Below are positions 10,771-20,388 of a stretch of DNA of 64,000 nucleotides, piece by piece (the first letter of the stretch is position 1; each line of letters opens with the position of its first letter). The notes under the pieces are model-generated. The model made no database searches. It was not told the DNA's origin and saw only the letters and a list, made by a program, of their open reading frames with translations. A program made the position numbers and the translations under genes. The DNA is from Calothrix sp. C42_A2020_038 (GTDB lineage Bacteria; Cyanobacteriota; Cyanobacteriia; Cyanobacteriales; Nostocaceae), in assembly GCA_015272395.1 (NCBI GenBank), contig JACYLQ010000022.1:248001-312000 (forward strand). Direction: 5' to 3'.

Positions 10771-10968
10771 TTAACTGCTAGTTAGTTAATATAATCTGAT
10801 TTTAGCTAAAACAGTAAGAGCGGTGTGGGACTAATTACGTCGGTATCAGTGTAGGAGTATGTCACGTTTTTCCTTACCTGACAGTTTCGTTTTTGCCTCG
10901 AAATTCCTCTCAACAGCTCCCTGTCGGGTAGGTGTGAGCCTACAAAACTGAAATAGGTGAAAAATAGT

Positions 10969-10984
10969 GCGGGGATTCCCCCGC
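10969..10984 (-). terminator. murI terminator
   Basis: On the minus strand GCGGGG-GAA-T-CCCCGC forms a tight GC hairpin followed by ACTATTTTTCACC. It lies 31 nt past the murI stop. Confidence 0.75.
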
Positions 10985-11015
10985 TCTAAGTAAAGGTTAG
11001 CTTTAGACTTTATTA

Positions 11016-11894
11016 TTAACCTACTGCATCTTGTCGAAAGCTGGGAATTGTCATGTTTGTAAAGTTTACAACTTCAACCGAGGGAGTAAAGCCAAGCAGG
11101 TTAACTGATGTTTGAGCAAAAGTTTGTGGACAGCCACTAACAATGAAGCGAGTTGGCATTGGTGGAAAATTATTCCGCAGGTTAAGTAATTCGAGTTCTT
11201 GACAACATGCAGCTGCAACATAAACTGCGGGGTCTACAAGCGTAACTGTATTTGGCAGTAGCGAACATAAAACTGGGGACAGGTGGGGGTAATGAGTACA
11301 ACCGTAGACAAGGGTATCAATTTGCTGTTGAATTAGCGGTTCGAGGTATGAAGCGGCAATTTCAACTGTGTAGGGGTCATGAATACGGTTTTGCTCGATT
11401 AAAGGGACAAATTCGGGACAACTAACTTGCCAAACTTGAACCGAGGGTTCAATTTCTAGGATAGCGTTTTTGTAAGCGTTGCTTTTGGCTGTCGCGGGAG
11501 TTGCGATTATACCGATGCGCTTTCCCTGTTGTACTGCGGCTTTGGCGCCAGGGAGAATAACACCGATAATTGGAAAGTTAAATTCCTCGCGTACAGTTTC
11601 AAGGGCGAGTGCAGAGCTTGTATTACAAGCCATTACTGCCATCTTAACACCTTGGGTCTGCATCCAAGTTAGAATTTCACGGTTGAACTGAATAATCTCT
11701 GCTTGTGAACGAATACCATAAGGTAATCGAGCTGTGTCTCCAAAGTAGATAATTGACTCATTACTTAGCTGACGATAAAGTTCACGTAGTACAGTTAAAC
11801 CTCCCACACCACTGTCAAAAACCCCGATAGGGGCACGTTGGGGTTCTTCGGGAAATCGATAAAGATTGGCTTCAAAAATTGAGGATAGAAACAC
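11016..11894 (-). CDS. murI: Glutamate racemase
   Basis: The 292-residue protein converts L- to D-glutamate for peptidoglycan. It carries the N-terminal GVFDSGVGGLTVLREL, the first catalytic Cys in MACNTSSA and the second in YGCTHYPHL, plus YFGDTARLPYG for substrate binding. The start is a GTG at 11894, giving MFLSSIFEANLYRF; a weak upstream ribosome-binding site makes it less certain than the core. It follows the two septal amidases on the same strand, so three cell-wall genes are clustered. A strong terminator lies downstream. Confidence 0.95.
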   Translation of the reverse strand: MFLSSIFEANLYRFPEEPQRAPIGVFDSGVGGLTVLRELYRQLSNESIIYFGDTARLPYGIRSQAEIIQFNREILTWMQTQGVKMAVMACNTSSALALETVREEFNFPIIGVILPGAKAAVQQGKRIGIIATPATAKSNAYKNAILEIEPSVQVWQVSCPEFVPLIEQNRIHDPYTVEIAASYLEPLIQQQIDTLVYGCTHYPHLSPVLCSLLPNTVTLVDPAVYVAAACCQELELLNLRNNFPPMPTRFIVSGCPQTFAQTSVNLLGFTPSVEVVNFTNMTIPSFRQDAVG

Positions 11895-11986
11895 AGGGTA
11901 ATTAATATTGTTTGTGTTTTTTGATTAAAGATACAGGATTTATAGCAATTAAACAAATATTTAGCCAAGGATTTTAATCACAATTG

Positions 11987-12008
11987 GAGACGCGACATAT
12001 CGCGTCTC
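11987..12008. repeat. GAGACGCGA/TCGCGTCTC palindromic repeat
   Basis: GAGACGCGA (11987-11995) and TCGCGTCTC (12000-12008) form a 9-bp stem with a 4-nt loop between amiC2 and murI. From memory, this is a common dispersed cyanobacterial palindrome; related copies lie at 41853, 45977 and 51773. It may also act as a terminator or processing hairpin after amiC2. Confidence 0.6.
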
Positions 12009-12037
12009 TACAACTGATTGCTTTTTATCTTCCGATT

Positions 12038-13993
12038 TTATCTTCCCAAATATCTAAGAATACCGCGCGCGATACCTTCTGCCATGCGATTTTGATATTC
12101 AGGATTACCAAGGCGAGGATTGTCTTCAACTCCTGTCATATAACCTGTTTCCACCAAAATCGAGGGCATTGAACTTCTTCGTAAGACGTAAAATCTGGCT
12201 TTACGAGTACCTCGATCTTTCAGGGTAGGAATAGTCTCGAGGATACTTTGACGAACTACATTCGCAAGACGATAACCACTGTCGTAGTAGTAAACTTCCA
12301 AGCCGTTGACATCAGGGCGCCCGCTAATTGCGTTAGCATGTATACTAACGAATAAGTCAGCTTTAACACGATCTGCCAAGTCTACCCGTGGCTTTAAATC
12401 AACAAAATAGTCAGCATCACGAGTCATAACAGCTTGAATGCCATTTTGTTCTAAAATTGCAGCCACTCGTTTACCAATTGGTAAAATTACATCTTTTTCT
12501 AATAATCCACGTAGACCAGGGGCGCCAGAATCTTTACCTCCATGTCCTGGGTCAACCACAACAACGATTTTACCTTTGGGAACTGGTGGGTTTGGTTGAG
12601 GTCGAGGTACTGAAGGTGGAGTGCCAACAACTTCTCCACCTGGTGGTAGTGGTTGTGGGTTAGGACGTGGAAGAGGTGGTAGAACAACAGGAGGATTGCC
12701 TGATTGAACTGGCGGATTAAGTGGTGGTGTCACCGAACCCAAACGTCCGCGCCGTAATTCCAGCGAAAGTAACTGACCACTAAGTTGATTGATTTGACCA
12801 ACTTGTACACCTGCCGCAGGTTGCACTAAAATAGCAACAGTATTTGGGTCTTGCTGCTGTAAACGAATTCTTAGTACAGGACTGTTGGTGCCGAAGCTCG
12901 GGCCTTGAACATTTTGACCTAATTTGGCATTTGGAATAGTAATACGGAACAGTCCAGTAGATCTATCCCACCCACCACTTCCCGTTAGAGATTGGTCTCC
13001 ACGAATAATAAGTTGTGTATTTGTTGCATTCAGTTCAACCGATTGAATAGTTGTAACTGCGTTATTGGCAGGTAAGTTGGGGCTAGGTAAGTTTTTATCG
13101 CCTGGGCGAGGGTTATTGGGACTTGGGAGCCGGACAACAGGACTATTAGGAATTACAATTAAACCATTGTTACCGCTTTTAGAAGCACGCCAGTCTGGAC
13201 TATCTCTATCAACTTGTAGTTGTATCCTAACAGTAGGTGTTCTTGAATTAAGTTGAGATAGTAAAACTCTGTTTACACCATGTCTATTTACTACAATATC
13301 TCGTTGCGCTTGAGGTGAGATGGTCGCACTGCTAATATCTATATCTACCAAGCGTTTGTCAAGGCTACGTATTACCCTTAACTGCGGATTTCCAGTTCCA
13401 CTAGTGCGAACAAAAAAACCATCGCCTGTAACTTGAACACTTTCCACACTAGTAGCTACTTCCGAAGCTGCAATTACTGTTGTATTACCTGGCAAAGGCG
13501 CCGGATTCGAGTTAATAGTTGAGTTTGTGTTCGAGTTATTGGAGGGAGTTGTAACTACATTATAAACATTATTATTTGTGGAAGAGGAATCTACACTCTG
13601 TTCACGTTCAGGTTTTGGTAATTGTACTGTCCAACGACTAGGACTAACTCCAACAAATTTAACTTGAGTTGGGTCAAGAGTATAACCAGGAGCAAGTTCA
13701 ACGACTAATCGAGCTGTATCCTTATCAAATTGTCCGACGCGAAGTGACCGAATTGCACCGCCAATCGCTTGTGTTTGTTGAGGGCGCCCAAATTGTGTTC
13801 CTGGTAAATCAATAACTACACGAGTTGGGTTAAAAATTAACTGTGCTTTTGGCTGCACAGCACCGTCAGTGATGATTTCCAATCGATTTTGATTGGTATC
13901 AAACCGCCAAGAGTTAAGTTTGGCTGCATGGGCGGGCGACGAAAGTATGAAGACAGTAAAAATGGTGCTGGGTAGTAACCAGTGTAATCTCAC
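12038..13993 (-). CDS. amiC2: Septal N-acetylmuramoyl-L-alanine amidase AmiC2-like
   Basis: This 651-residue enzyme cleaves the amide between MurNAc and the stem peptide. It has a signal peptide ending near PAHA, an AMIN domain (about 25-120), a second and third AMIN-like region (about 190-250 and 310-400), a Pro-rich linker, and a C-terminal Amidase_3 domain. Zn ligands and catalytic residues are visible: His484 (DPGHGGKD), Glu499 (LLEKD), His552 (SIHAN) and Glu615 (VETGY). The start was moved to a GTG at 13993 because AGGAGAA lies just upstream and the resulting MRLHWLLPSTIF is a proper signal peptide. In PCC 7120 the homologous tandem amidases drill septal nanopores for cell-cell communication. 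It lies downstream of amiC1 and upstream of murI. Confidence 0.88.
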   Translation of the reverse strand: MRLHWLLPSTIFTVFILSSPAHAAKLNSWRFDTNQNRLEIITDGAVQPKAQLIFNPTRVVIDLPGTQFGRPQQTQAIGGAIRSLRVGQFDKDTARLVVELAPGYTLDPTQVKFVGVSPSRWTVQLPKPEREQSVDSSSTNNNVYNVVTTPSNNSNTNSTINSNPAPLPGNTTVIAASEVATSVESVQVTGDGFFVRTSGTGNPQLRVIRSLDKRLVDIDISSATISPQAQRDIVVNRHGVNRVLLSQLNSRTPTVRIQLQVDRDSPDWRASKSGNNGLIVIPNSPVVRLPSPNNPRPGDKNLPSPNLPANNAVTTIQSVELNATNTQLIIRGDQSLTGSGGWDRSTGLFRITIPNAKLGQNVQGPSFGTNSPVLRIRLQQQDPNTVAILVQPAAGVQVGQINQLSGQLLSLELRRGRLGSVTPPLNPPVQSGNPPVVLPPLPRPNPQPLPPGGEVVGTPPSVPRPQPNPPVPKGKIVVVVDPGHGGKDSGAPGLRGLLEKDVILPIGKRVAAILEQNGIQAVMTRDADYFVDLKPRVDLADRVKADLFVSIHANAISGRPDVNGLEVYYYDSGYRLANVVRQSILETIPTLKDRGTRKARFYVLRRSSMPSILVETGYMTGVEDNPRLGNPEYQNRMAEGIARGILRYLGR

Positions 13994-14777
13994 AGTGTTT
14001 TCTCCTGAATCCATTGAAGCAACGCCGAAGCGTCAAGAGCGAAGTGTTATCTATTCCTCACACCGTCACCCAACGAGAAGCATTTACAAGAATGTCAAGT
14101 TATGGCATGGTCATGCTTCCTCATCGCCCTTTCAGAGTTTGAGTGAGGAAATTTTTAGCTTGAGTCGATGCCAATACGGTCTGCATGTCTTGTTTCCTGC
14201 TAGTATTGCTGTCGCAGCTATCGGCACCACACCGAACACATAACGAAAGCCAATTTTGAATACTATGACGCATTACAAATTGGTCGCCAAGCGTTATTAT
14301 TACGTCAATAATGAAATAAGCAAAATCAACAATAACTGTCAATCCTAGCTTGTAACATATAACACGTGGGATTTGAGATTTTGAGAACAGGTATTTTTCG
14401 GGGTCTAGAAGACCTACGTTTACCAGACTGCTCAAAAGTTGAGATTGTATTTTTTGAAACAATTTATCCACTTTTGTCTCATAGTGTCAACCCAAGCATC
14501 CAAAATCTAAATCTAAAATTGATTCACGTAGCGGCGAACAGAGTTATCAGAACGATTGTGAGCAATTGATGCACCAAGAAATATAGTTTGTTATTTATCT
14601 AGTCGTTGATTATTAGCAATTTGTTCTTAGCACGTAGGTGATTATTAAATGTGTGCTACCGTAACTAGTTACCAATAATCAATCCTTTGGAAACACATGT
14701 TTAGTTTATAGCTACTAGTTTTAGTCGCAGTGCAAAATACTTAGTGTTCGGTTTAAACATATAGAATTTATTTTTTG
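13994..14777. other. Spacer between the two amidase genes
   Basis: 784 bp with no credible gene; two overlapping frames of 116 codons on opposite strands look like chance. Its size suggests that amiC2 may have its own promoter rather than depending only on amiC1 transcription. Confidence 0.4.
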
Positions 14778-16337
14778 CTATCGAAGTTGTCGGAGATATT
14801 GCAGAACACCCCGCGCGATGGCATCTGCCATTTGAACTTGGAACTGTGGTGTCGTCAGCTGTGCTATGTCCTGTTGACCTGTCACATACCCAGTTTCTAC
14901 TAGTATTGAGGGCATTGAGCTTTTTCTCAGGACAAAAAATCTAGCTCGTCGCACTCCTCGGTCTCGTATGTTGAGACTTTGAAGTATGCTGCTGTGGACT
15001 GTGCGCGCAAGTTCGAGACCACTGTCGTAATAATACGTTTCCAATCCATTCACATCCGGACGACCTGCACCAGCCGAATTGGCGTGGATGCTAACAAATA
15101 CATCAGCGTTTACTTGCTGCGCCATATCAACTCGACCTTGCAAAGTCACGAAATAGTCTGAGTTACGTGTCATTACGGCTTGTACTCCGTTCTGTTGGAG
15201 AATTTGCGCGACTCTTATACTTATTGGCAAAATAATATCTTTTTCCTTGATTCCACCTATTCCTAACGCACCTGGATCTTTGCCACCATGTCCTGGGTCA
15301 ATAATCACGACTAGGCGCCCATCATTGTTACGTCTTGGGGTTATTGGTGCTGGAATTTGTTGAGAATTGCCAATAATTGGTTCTGGTCTATTTGGTTGAG
15401 GTTGGGGAAAAGGAGGTAATACTAAGGGTGGATTTAATCTGCTACGCCTCAATTCCAGTGCTAAAAACTGCCCAGTCAGTTGGTTTAGTTGTCCAATTTG
15501 TACCCCAGCAGCAGGTTGCACCATGACTACTACACTTCCAGATTCTTTTTGTTCGGTAAGACGAATTCGGAGAATTGGGCTGTTACTAGTAAGTGATGGA
15601 CCACGAACGTTAGAAGTTAGGCGAGCATTAGGAATTGTAATTTGGAACATTCCTGTAGACCTATCCCAACCACTAGTAGCAGTTAGATTTTGGTCTGCAC
15701 GAATTATTAACTGTTGTTCCCCAGCAGCAAGTTCTACTGATTCAATTGTTGCAATGCTGTTACTACTTGCTTTTGAGGAAATACCTGGAAACGGTCTTGC
15801 TTGAGCCACTAATGATTCATTAGTACCAGTATCTGAATTTTCTTTAGAACTATTTGTAGAGGCGCCAATTGTAGAGCCGCGAGCAGCAAGATTAGTAGGT
15901 AAAATAACTAAACCGTTATTACTTTTAGTAACTCGCCAGTCAGAACTCCCTTTTTCGACTATTAGAGACATACGGATAATTGGAGTATTATTACCCAGTT
16001 GTGAGAAAATAACCCGACTAACGCCAAAACGATTCACTGTCATATCTGGTGTTACGTTTGGCGATAGAGACGCATTCGTAATGTCTATATTTATCGTTGT
16101 TTGATCGCGACTGCGAGAGACACGAATTAATGGGTTCCCACCATTAGTACGGACAAAGAAACCATCACCTGTAACTCTTAAATTCTCGATTTCTGTTAAA
16201 GCTTGTGCTATTTGTTTTGATTCTGTATTATCATTTACAATCATTATTGATGAATCGGGCGTTGCTGCACTAGCAAACGACGGTAGCATCAAAAATGAAG
16301 TTACAAAAGTGCCAGACAATAACCAATGTAGTTTCAC
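14778..16337 (-). CDS. amiC1: Septal N-acetylmuramoyl-L-alanine amidase AmiC1-like, shortened N-terminus
   Basis: The 519-residue paralogue of the downstream amidase has the same signal peptide design (MKLHWLLSGTF... ASA) and the same GTG start with AGGAGAA upstream (16337). Its Amidase_3 domain retains His350 (DPGHGGKD), Glu365 (IKEKD), SIHAN and VETGY. After the signal peptide it lacks the first AMIN domain present in the neighbour and goes straight to the region VTGDGFFVRTNGG, followed by one AMIN-like module (VELAAGEQQLIIRADQNL) and a short Pro-rich linker. Fewer AMIN modules should change peptidoglycan or septum targeting. The assignment as AmiC1 rests on its upstream position in the pair. 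Confidence 0.85.
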   Translation of the reverse strand: MKLHWLLSGTFVTSFLMLPSFASAATPDSSIMIVNDNTESKQIAQALTEIENLRVTGDGFFVRTNGGNPLIRVSRSRDQTTINIDITNASLSPNVTPDMTVNRFGVSRVIFSQLGNNTPIIRMSLIVEKGSSDWRVTKSNNGLVILPTNLAARGSTIGASTNSSKENSDTGTNESLVAQARPFPGISSKASSNSIATIESVELAAGEQQLIIRADQNLTATSGWDRSTGMFQITIPNARLTSNVRGPSLTSNSPILRIRLTEQKESGSVVVMVQPAAGVQIGQLNQLTGQFLALELRRSRLNPPLVLPPFPQPQPNRPEPIIGNSQQIPAPITPRRNNDGRLVVIIDPGHGGKDPGALGIGGIKEKDIILPISIRVAQILQQNGVQAVMTRNSDYFVTLQGRVDMAQQVNADVFVSIHANSAGAGRPDVNGLETYYYDSGLELARTVHSSILQSLNIRDRGVRRARFFVLRKSSMPSILVETGYVTGQQDIAQLTTPQFQVQMADAIARGVLQYLRQLR

Positions 16338-16708
16338 AGTGTTTTCTCCTGATTCCAGTTCCTGGGAGTTGTGCAATCTGAAGACAGCATTGGTAAATCC
16401 TTATGCAGTCAACGCACGGATACTCTAGCATTTGTTGCCACCAAATTGTTGAGATTTCTCAATAATTCAGGCAACATAAATTACTCGATACCGTAAGAAA
16501 GCATTCACGACAACAATTGTGGTTTTATTATCTTGCTGAGATGCAGCTAGTAGCGTTATATGCTAACACGAACTGGCTATCTTGCCACGTCATAATCCAA
16601 AAATACTTTCTCGGAAGTATAACTTTTATATCAATCTTAAAAATAAAAACCAAGTAAAAAGGCACCCTTACGAGCGCCAAATATGATTAGTATTTTTATA
16701 CACTTATC

Positions 16709-16742
16709 GTACTGCTGAAAATCTAAGGATTTTCAGCAGTAC
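16709..16742 (-). terminator. Perfect 15-bp hairpin containing the antiporter stop codon
   Basis: GTACTGCTGAAAATC (16709-16723) pairs exactly with GATTTTCAGCAGTAC (16728-16742) around a 4-nt loop. On the minus strand the 5' arm encodes the last residues of the antiporter (TAENP) and the stop codon occupies the loop, followed by an AT-rich tail. Confidence 0.75.
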
Positions 16743-18108
16743 TACTCAATGCCGTTGGTTCTGAATCTGGGAATACGACCCTAAGCAATGGTGGTGCTAA
16801 AAAAGTGGTCAATATTACCATTACAATGATTGCGGCTTCCAATGGCTTGGTAAGAATACCCGCACTTGAGCCAATACCCAAGAATACGAGTCCAACTTCT
16901 CCTCTTGGTATCATGCCTACACCAATAGCCAATCGGTTAACTTTTTCTTTCCCAAATACACTAAAGCCTGTAACAATTTTACCAAGTATTGCGATTGTGA
17001 CTAGAAATATTGCCATAATCAACCCTTCACGGTTACTAGGAATAGCAGGGTTGAGAACGCTCAAGTCAGTTTTGGCGCCGACAGTTACAAAGAAAACAGG
17101 AACCAGTATATCCGCAATCGGGATTACTTGCTGCTGTAGTTCTTTACGTTTGTCTGTTTCTTCAAGAACTAAGCCTGCAGCAAATGAACCTAAAATCGCT
17201 TCTAATTGAATAGCTGCCGCAAAATATGCCATTAGGAAAGCGAAGATAAATGCGGGTAATATTAGTTCACCACGAGTTTTAAGTTTACTAACAATTGCAA
17301 CAAACGATTTGTTGAAGAAATTACCGAGTACAACAGCACCAACCAAAAATCCAGTGGCGCTAAGAATCAAATATATGACTTTACCGACATCAACAGCACC
17401 ATCTTTAGCAAGGCTAGCGACGACAGCTAGAACAATAATACCTAGCACATCGTCAATCACAGCAGCACCCAAAATAATTTGTCCTTCCCTGGAATTCAAG
17501 CGCCCCAACTCGGATAACACCCTGGATGTAATACCGATACTTGTTGCAGTCAACGCTGCTCCTGCAAAAATAGCAGGTACTGCCGAAATACCGAATATAA
17601 TCATCAGTCCTGCGGTACCGGCTGTAAAAGGAACAACTACTCCAATAATTGCCACCACTGTTGCTTGAATTCCAACAGACATCAAGTCTTTTAAATTCGA
17701 CTCCAAGCCAATTTCAAACAGCAGGATGATAACACCTAATTCTGCCAAAACCGAAATTACTTCCGATTCCTCTTGAAACAAACCCTGTAGAGCTTCTGGA
17801 CTCAAATCATTAAAAGCGTCTAAGAAGCGCAAAATTAAAGAACTTGAAGCATCTGTACTCTCACCTGGGAATACTAGAAGTTGTAAAACTGAAACACCAA
17901 CTACTACACCACCAAGAAGTTCCCCCAAAACAGGTGGAAAGCCCAAGCGATTTGATAATTCTCCACCAAGCTTGCTAGCAAAGTAAACCACTACTAGGCT
18001 TAATAACACTGCCGCTAATACTAAAGAACTATCTACCGCTTCTGTAGTAGATGCGAGTAAAGGTAATGTGTGTAATGGAATGGTCATTAAATCTAACTGC
18101 ATTGACAA
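16723..18108 (-). CDS. Cation:proton antiporter, CPA2 family
   Basis: The 461-residue integral membrane protein has about 12-13 hydrophobic helices and the CPA2 (NapA/KefB-like) features: an N-terminal FPPVLGELLGGVVVG, LIILLFEIGLES-like half-helix region (VIILLFEIGLESNL), ALTATSIGITSRVL, the ion-binding DD pair in GAAVIDDVLGIIVL, and GMIPRGEVGLVFLG near the C-terminus. It would exchange Na+ or K+ for protons at the plasma or thylakoid membrane. No cytoplasmic TrkA-N domain is fused. Its 3' end is embedded in a terminator hairpin, so it is probably monocistronic. The exact ion cannot be read from sequence. Confidence 0.9.
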   Translation of the reverse strand: MSMQLDLMTIPLHTLPLLASTTEAVDSSLVLAAVLLSLVVVYFASKLGGELSNRLGFPPVLGELLGGVVVGVSVLQLLVFPGESTDASSSLILRFLDAFNDLSPEALQGLFQEESEVISVLAELGVIILLFEIGLESNLKDLMSVGIQATVVAIIGVVVPFTAGTAGLMIIFGISAVPAIFAGAALTATSIGITSRVLSELGRLNSREGQIILGAAVIDDVLGIIVLAVVASLAKDGAVDVGKVIYLILSATGFLVGAVVLGNFFNKSFVAIVSKLKTRGELILPAFIFAFLMAYFAAAIQLEAILGSFAAGLVLEETDKRKELQQQVIPIADILVPVFFVTVGAKTDLSVLNPAIPSNREGLIMAIFLVTIAILGKIVTGFSVFGKEKVNRLAIGVGMIPRGEVGLVFLGIGSSAGILTKPLEAAIIVMVILTTFLAPPLLRVVFPDSEPTALSSTAENP

Positions 18109-18686
18109 ACAAACGAAACCATCCCTCTACTTTACCAATTCATCAAAAATTAGTGGTTATTGCATGGAAGGGAGGTTGGCAAGGCAACAACAGTAGTGAT
18201 ACCAATTTAATATGAAACTGCAACTAATTAGACTCCCCAATTCCCCTTGTAAAGGGGGTCTAAGAGTAATAGTAAAGCGCATCTTCATATAAAAATGGTA
18301 TGAGTGTGAACCGAATCTACATTTAAGTACATTTAAATAAAACTTTGGTCAGTGAAAAAAATATAGAGCAAAAAAGTATTTTTTGCAGTTTCAAAAAGTG
18401 TAACGACCTTGGTTTTAGATTTCTGTGGTGTCACAGTATAAACATAGAACTAATGCGGCTTATTGAATCAATAAAAACTACGCTGAAACGAACGATTAGA
18501 TTGTCAACAGCTTGCGTATAACACTATTGTCTGAAAAGAATCACACAGACAAAGGTGCCATATCGCATCAGTTGGGTTCACCTATTCGTTCAAGTGCTTA
18601 CATATTTGTAAACAGGTAGTTTCTATCAATAGCTGCAAAAAATAAATACAATTTTGTATTGTCAATTTTTTGAGGAGTGAAGAATT
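18109..18686. other. Intergenic region with a small palindromic repeat
   Basis: No gene is visible. At about 18231-18260, GACTCCCC...CCCCTTGTAAAGGGGGTC forms a short foldback typical of dispersed cyanobacterial repeats. The 3' end carries the leader of the SIMPL gene with a GAGGAGTGAAG ribosome-binding site. Confidence 0.4.
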
Positions 18687-19445
18687 ATGGGTCAAGCTTT
18701 TGTATCGAGTCATCAAGCAATTAATGTAGGTAATTTTTGGAAAACATTACCCGTAGCTTTATTACTGTGTATGAGTTTTGTGCAGCCAAGTCTAGCTCAG
18801 GAAAAAGAGCGAATGCTACGCACTTTAACTGTAAGTGGGCGTGGAGTTGAGGCAATTCCAACAACCCTTTCGGAAGTTAATGTCGGAGTTGAAGTTCAGG
18901 GTAAAAGTGTTCAAGAAGTTCAGCAAGAAGCTGCGCGTCGTTCAAATGCTGTAGTCACGTTACTCAAATCACGTTCTGGAGTTGAGAAGCTACAAACAAG
19001 AGGTATAAGCCTTAATCCAATTTACAGCTATACTAACAACGTACAGCGAATAAATGGTTACAGTGCGACTAACACTGTTAGCTTTCGTATTGTTACCGAT
19101 AAAACAGGGACGTTGCTTGACGATGTTGTAAAAGCTGGCGCCACACGTATTGATGGCATTAGTTTTGTGGCAACTGACGAAGCAATTTCGCAAGCACAAA
19201 AACAAGCTTTGCAAAAAGCTACTCAAGACGCACAGCAACAAGCAAATGCTGTATTTGCAACTCTTAATCTCAAACCCAAAGAAGTTGTTAGTATACAAAT
19301 CAATGGCGCCAATCCTCCAAGACCTGTTTACCGCGAATTTGGAGCTAGTATGAAAACGGCTGATGTCCAAAGCGCACCTCCTACTCCTGTGATTGGTGGT
19401 GAACAGCAAGTAGAAGCTTCGGTGACTTTACAAATTAGTTATTAG
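18687..19445 (+). CDS. Exported SIMPL-domain (DUF541) protein
   Basis: The 252-residue protein has a signal peptide (KTLPVALLLCMSFVQPSLAQ) and then a SIMPL domain, beginning with RTLTVSGRGVEAIPTTLSEV and running to the end. The family includes E. coli YggE, linked to oxidative-stress defence, and forms oligomeric periplasmic rings in some species; the biochemical role is not settled. A good GAGGAG ribosome-binding site precedes the ATG at 18687. It is monocistronic, with a hairpin repeat just downstream. Confidence 0.85.
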   Translation: MGQAFVSSHQAINVGNFWKTLPVALLLCMSFVQPSLAQEKERMLRTLTVSGRGVEAIPTTLSEVNVGVEVQGKSVQEVQQEAARRSNAVVTLLKSRSGVEKLQTRGISLNPIYSYTNNVQRINGYSATNTVSFRIVTDKTGTLLDDVVKAGATRIDGISFVATDEAISQAQKQALQKATQDAQQQANAVFATLNLKPKEVVSIQINGANPPRPVYREFGASMKTADVQSAPPTPVIGGEQQVEASVTLQISY

Positions 19446-19537
19446 GGGTTAGGGGCTAGGGGTTTTTTCTTATTTCCTAGTCCCTAGTGGTCTGTGTCAT
19501 TTTTTAATGCAGATAAATCTGCCCGTGTCGCTTTTCC

Positions 19538-19564
19538 ACCCCGTTTTAAAAAAAAAGACGGGGT
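19538..19564. terminator. Hairpin after the SIMPL gene
   Basis: ACCCCGTTTT (19538-19547) pairs with AAAAGACGGGGT (19553-19564). The following sequence up to about 19660 holds further repeat-like words (GATGCCTGTGCCACAACCTG) that recur in other intergenic regions. Confidence 0.45.
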
Positions 19565-19693
19565 TACCAAGCTCCCGAATGTTTTACGTGTAGTCCATGT
19601 CATAAATTTTGGATAGTTGTCTAAAACTACACAGACGAGGATGCCTGTGCCACAACCTGCCAGAATTAATGACATGAACTACTAGTCCCTCAT

Positions 19694-20053
19694 TTAAAAA
19701 TTATCTGGGTTATAATCATCGGGTGCGCTATCAGTGTCGCGCTTGGAACCAAGCAGTTCGAGTTGATCTACCAAAATAACTGGTGAAGAGCGGTTGGCGC
19801 CTGTACGATTATCAACCCAAGTGTCAAATTTTAATGAACCTTTGACCGCGATCTGCTTTCCTTTGGTTACGTAATCTTTTGCAACCTGCGCTGTCTTACC
19901 CCATATCTCCAAATTGAACCAATCTGGCTCTGCTTCACGACTACGCCGATTGACAGCTAATGTCAACCGACATTTAACACTACCCGAATCAAAATATTTG
20001 ATTTCCGGTTCAGTGCCAACACGACCGATGAGAGTAACAGAATTTATACTCAT
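19694..20053 (-). CDS. ssb: Single-stranded DNA-binding protein
   Basis: The 119-residue OB-fold protein starts with the typical SSB N-terminus (MSINSVTLIGRVGTEPEIKY) and contains WFNLEIWGKTAQVAKDYVTK. It ends with an acidic tail (DDYNPDNF) in place of the canonical DDDIPF that recruits repair enzymes. It binds ssDNA during replication and repair as an oligomer. It is shorter than E. coli SSB, like other compact cyanobacterial SSBs, and has almost no linker. It is divergent from mreB with a 335-bp gap. Confidence 0.9.
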   Translation of the reverse strand: MSINSVTLIGRVGTEPEIKYFDSGSVKCRLTLAVNRRSREAEPDWFNLEIWGKTAQVAKDYVTKGKQIAVKGSLKFDTWVDNRTGANRSSPVILVDQLELLGSKRDTDSAPDDYNPDNF

Positions 20054-20388
20054 AAAACATTTGTTTTTTTAGTACCACTGTACTTTTGTATATTACTTGT
20101 ATCATAAGCGAATTGTCACTTTGTGAAAACTGTGTTAAATAAAGAACAAATCTCTAATAACAGAAAAATTAGTAAAAATTACTTCCAAGCAAGGAAATCC
20201 TTACGGATATACTGACATGGGCATAGAATAAAGCAGAGTAAATACCTGAAACATAGTAAAGATTACCAAAAGTTCTATAAAAAATAGTCTGCTTTACTAG
20301 ACTCAGGATAAAAAAAGTAATAGAATCCAGCACGATTCACTCTTACGGTCGTAGTCAAAAGTATCGCAAATAGGGGGCGTAGAAGCGC

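Noticed and set aside
13893-14471. Two overlapping 116-codon frames in the amiC1-amiC2 spacer
   Set aside because: Opposite strands overlapping each other, one also overlapping the amiC2 start; no protein-like composition.
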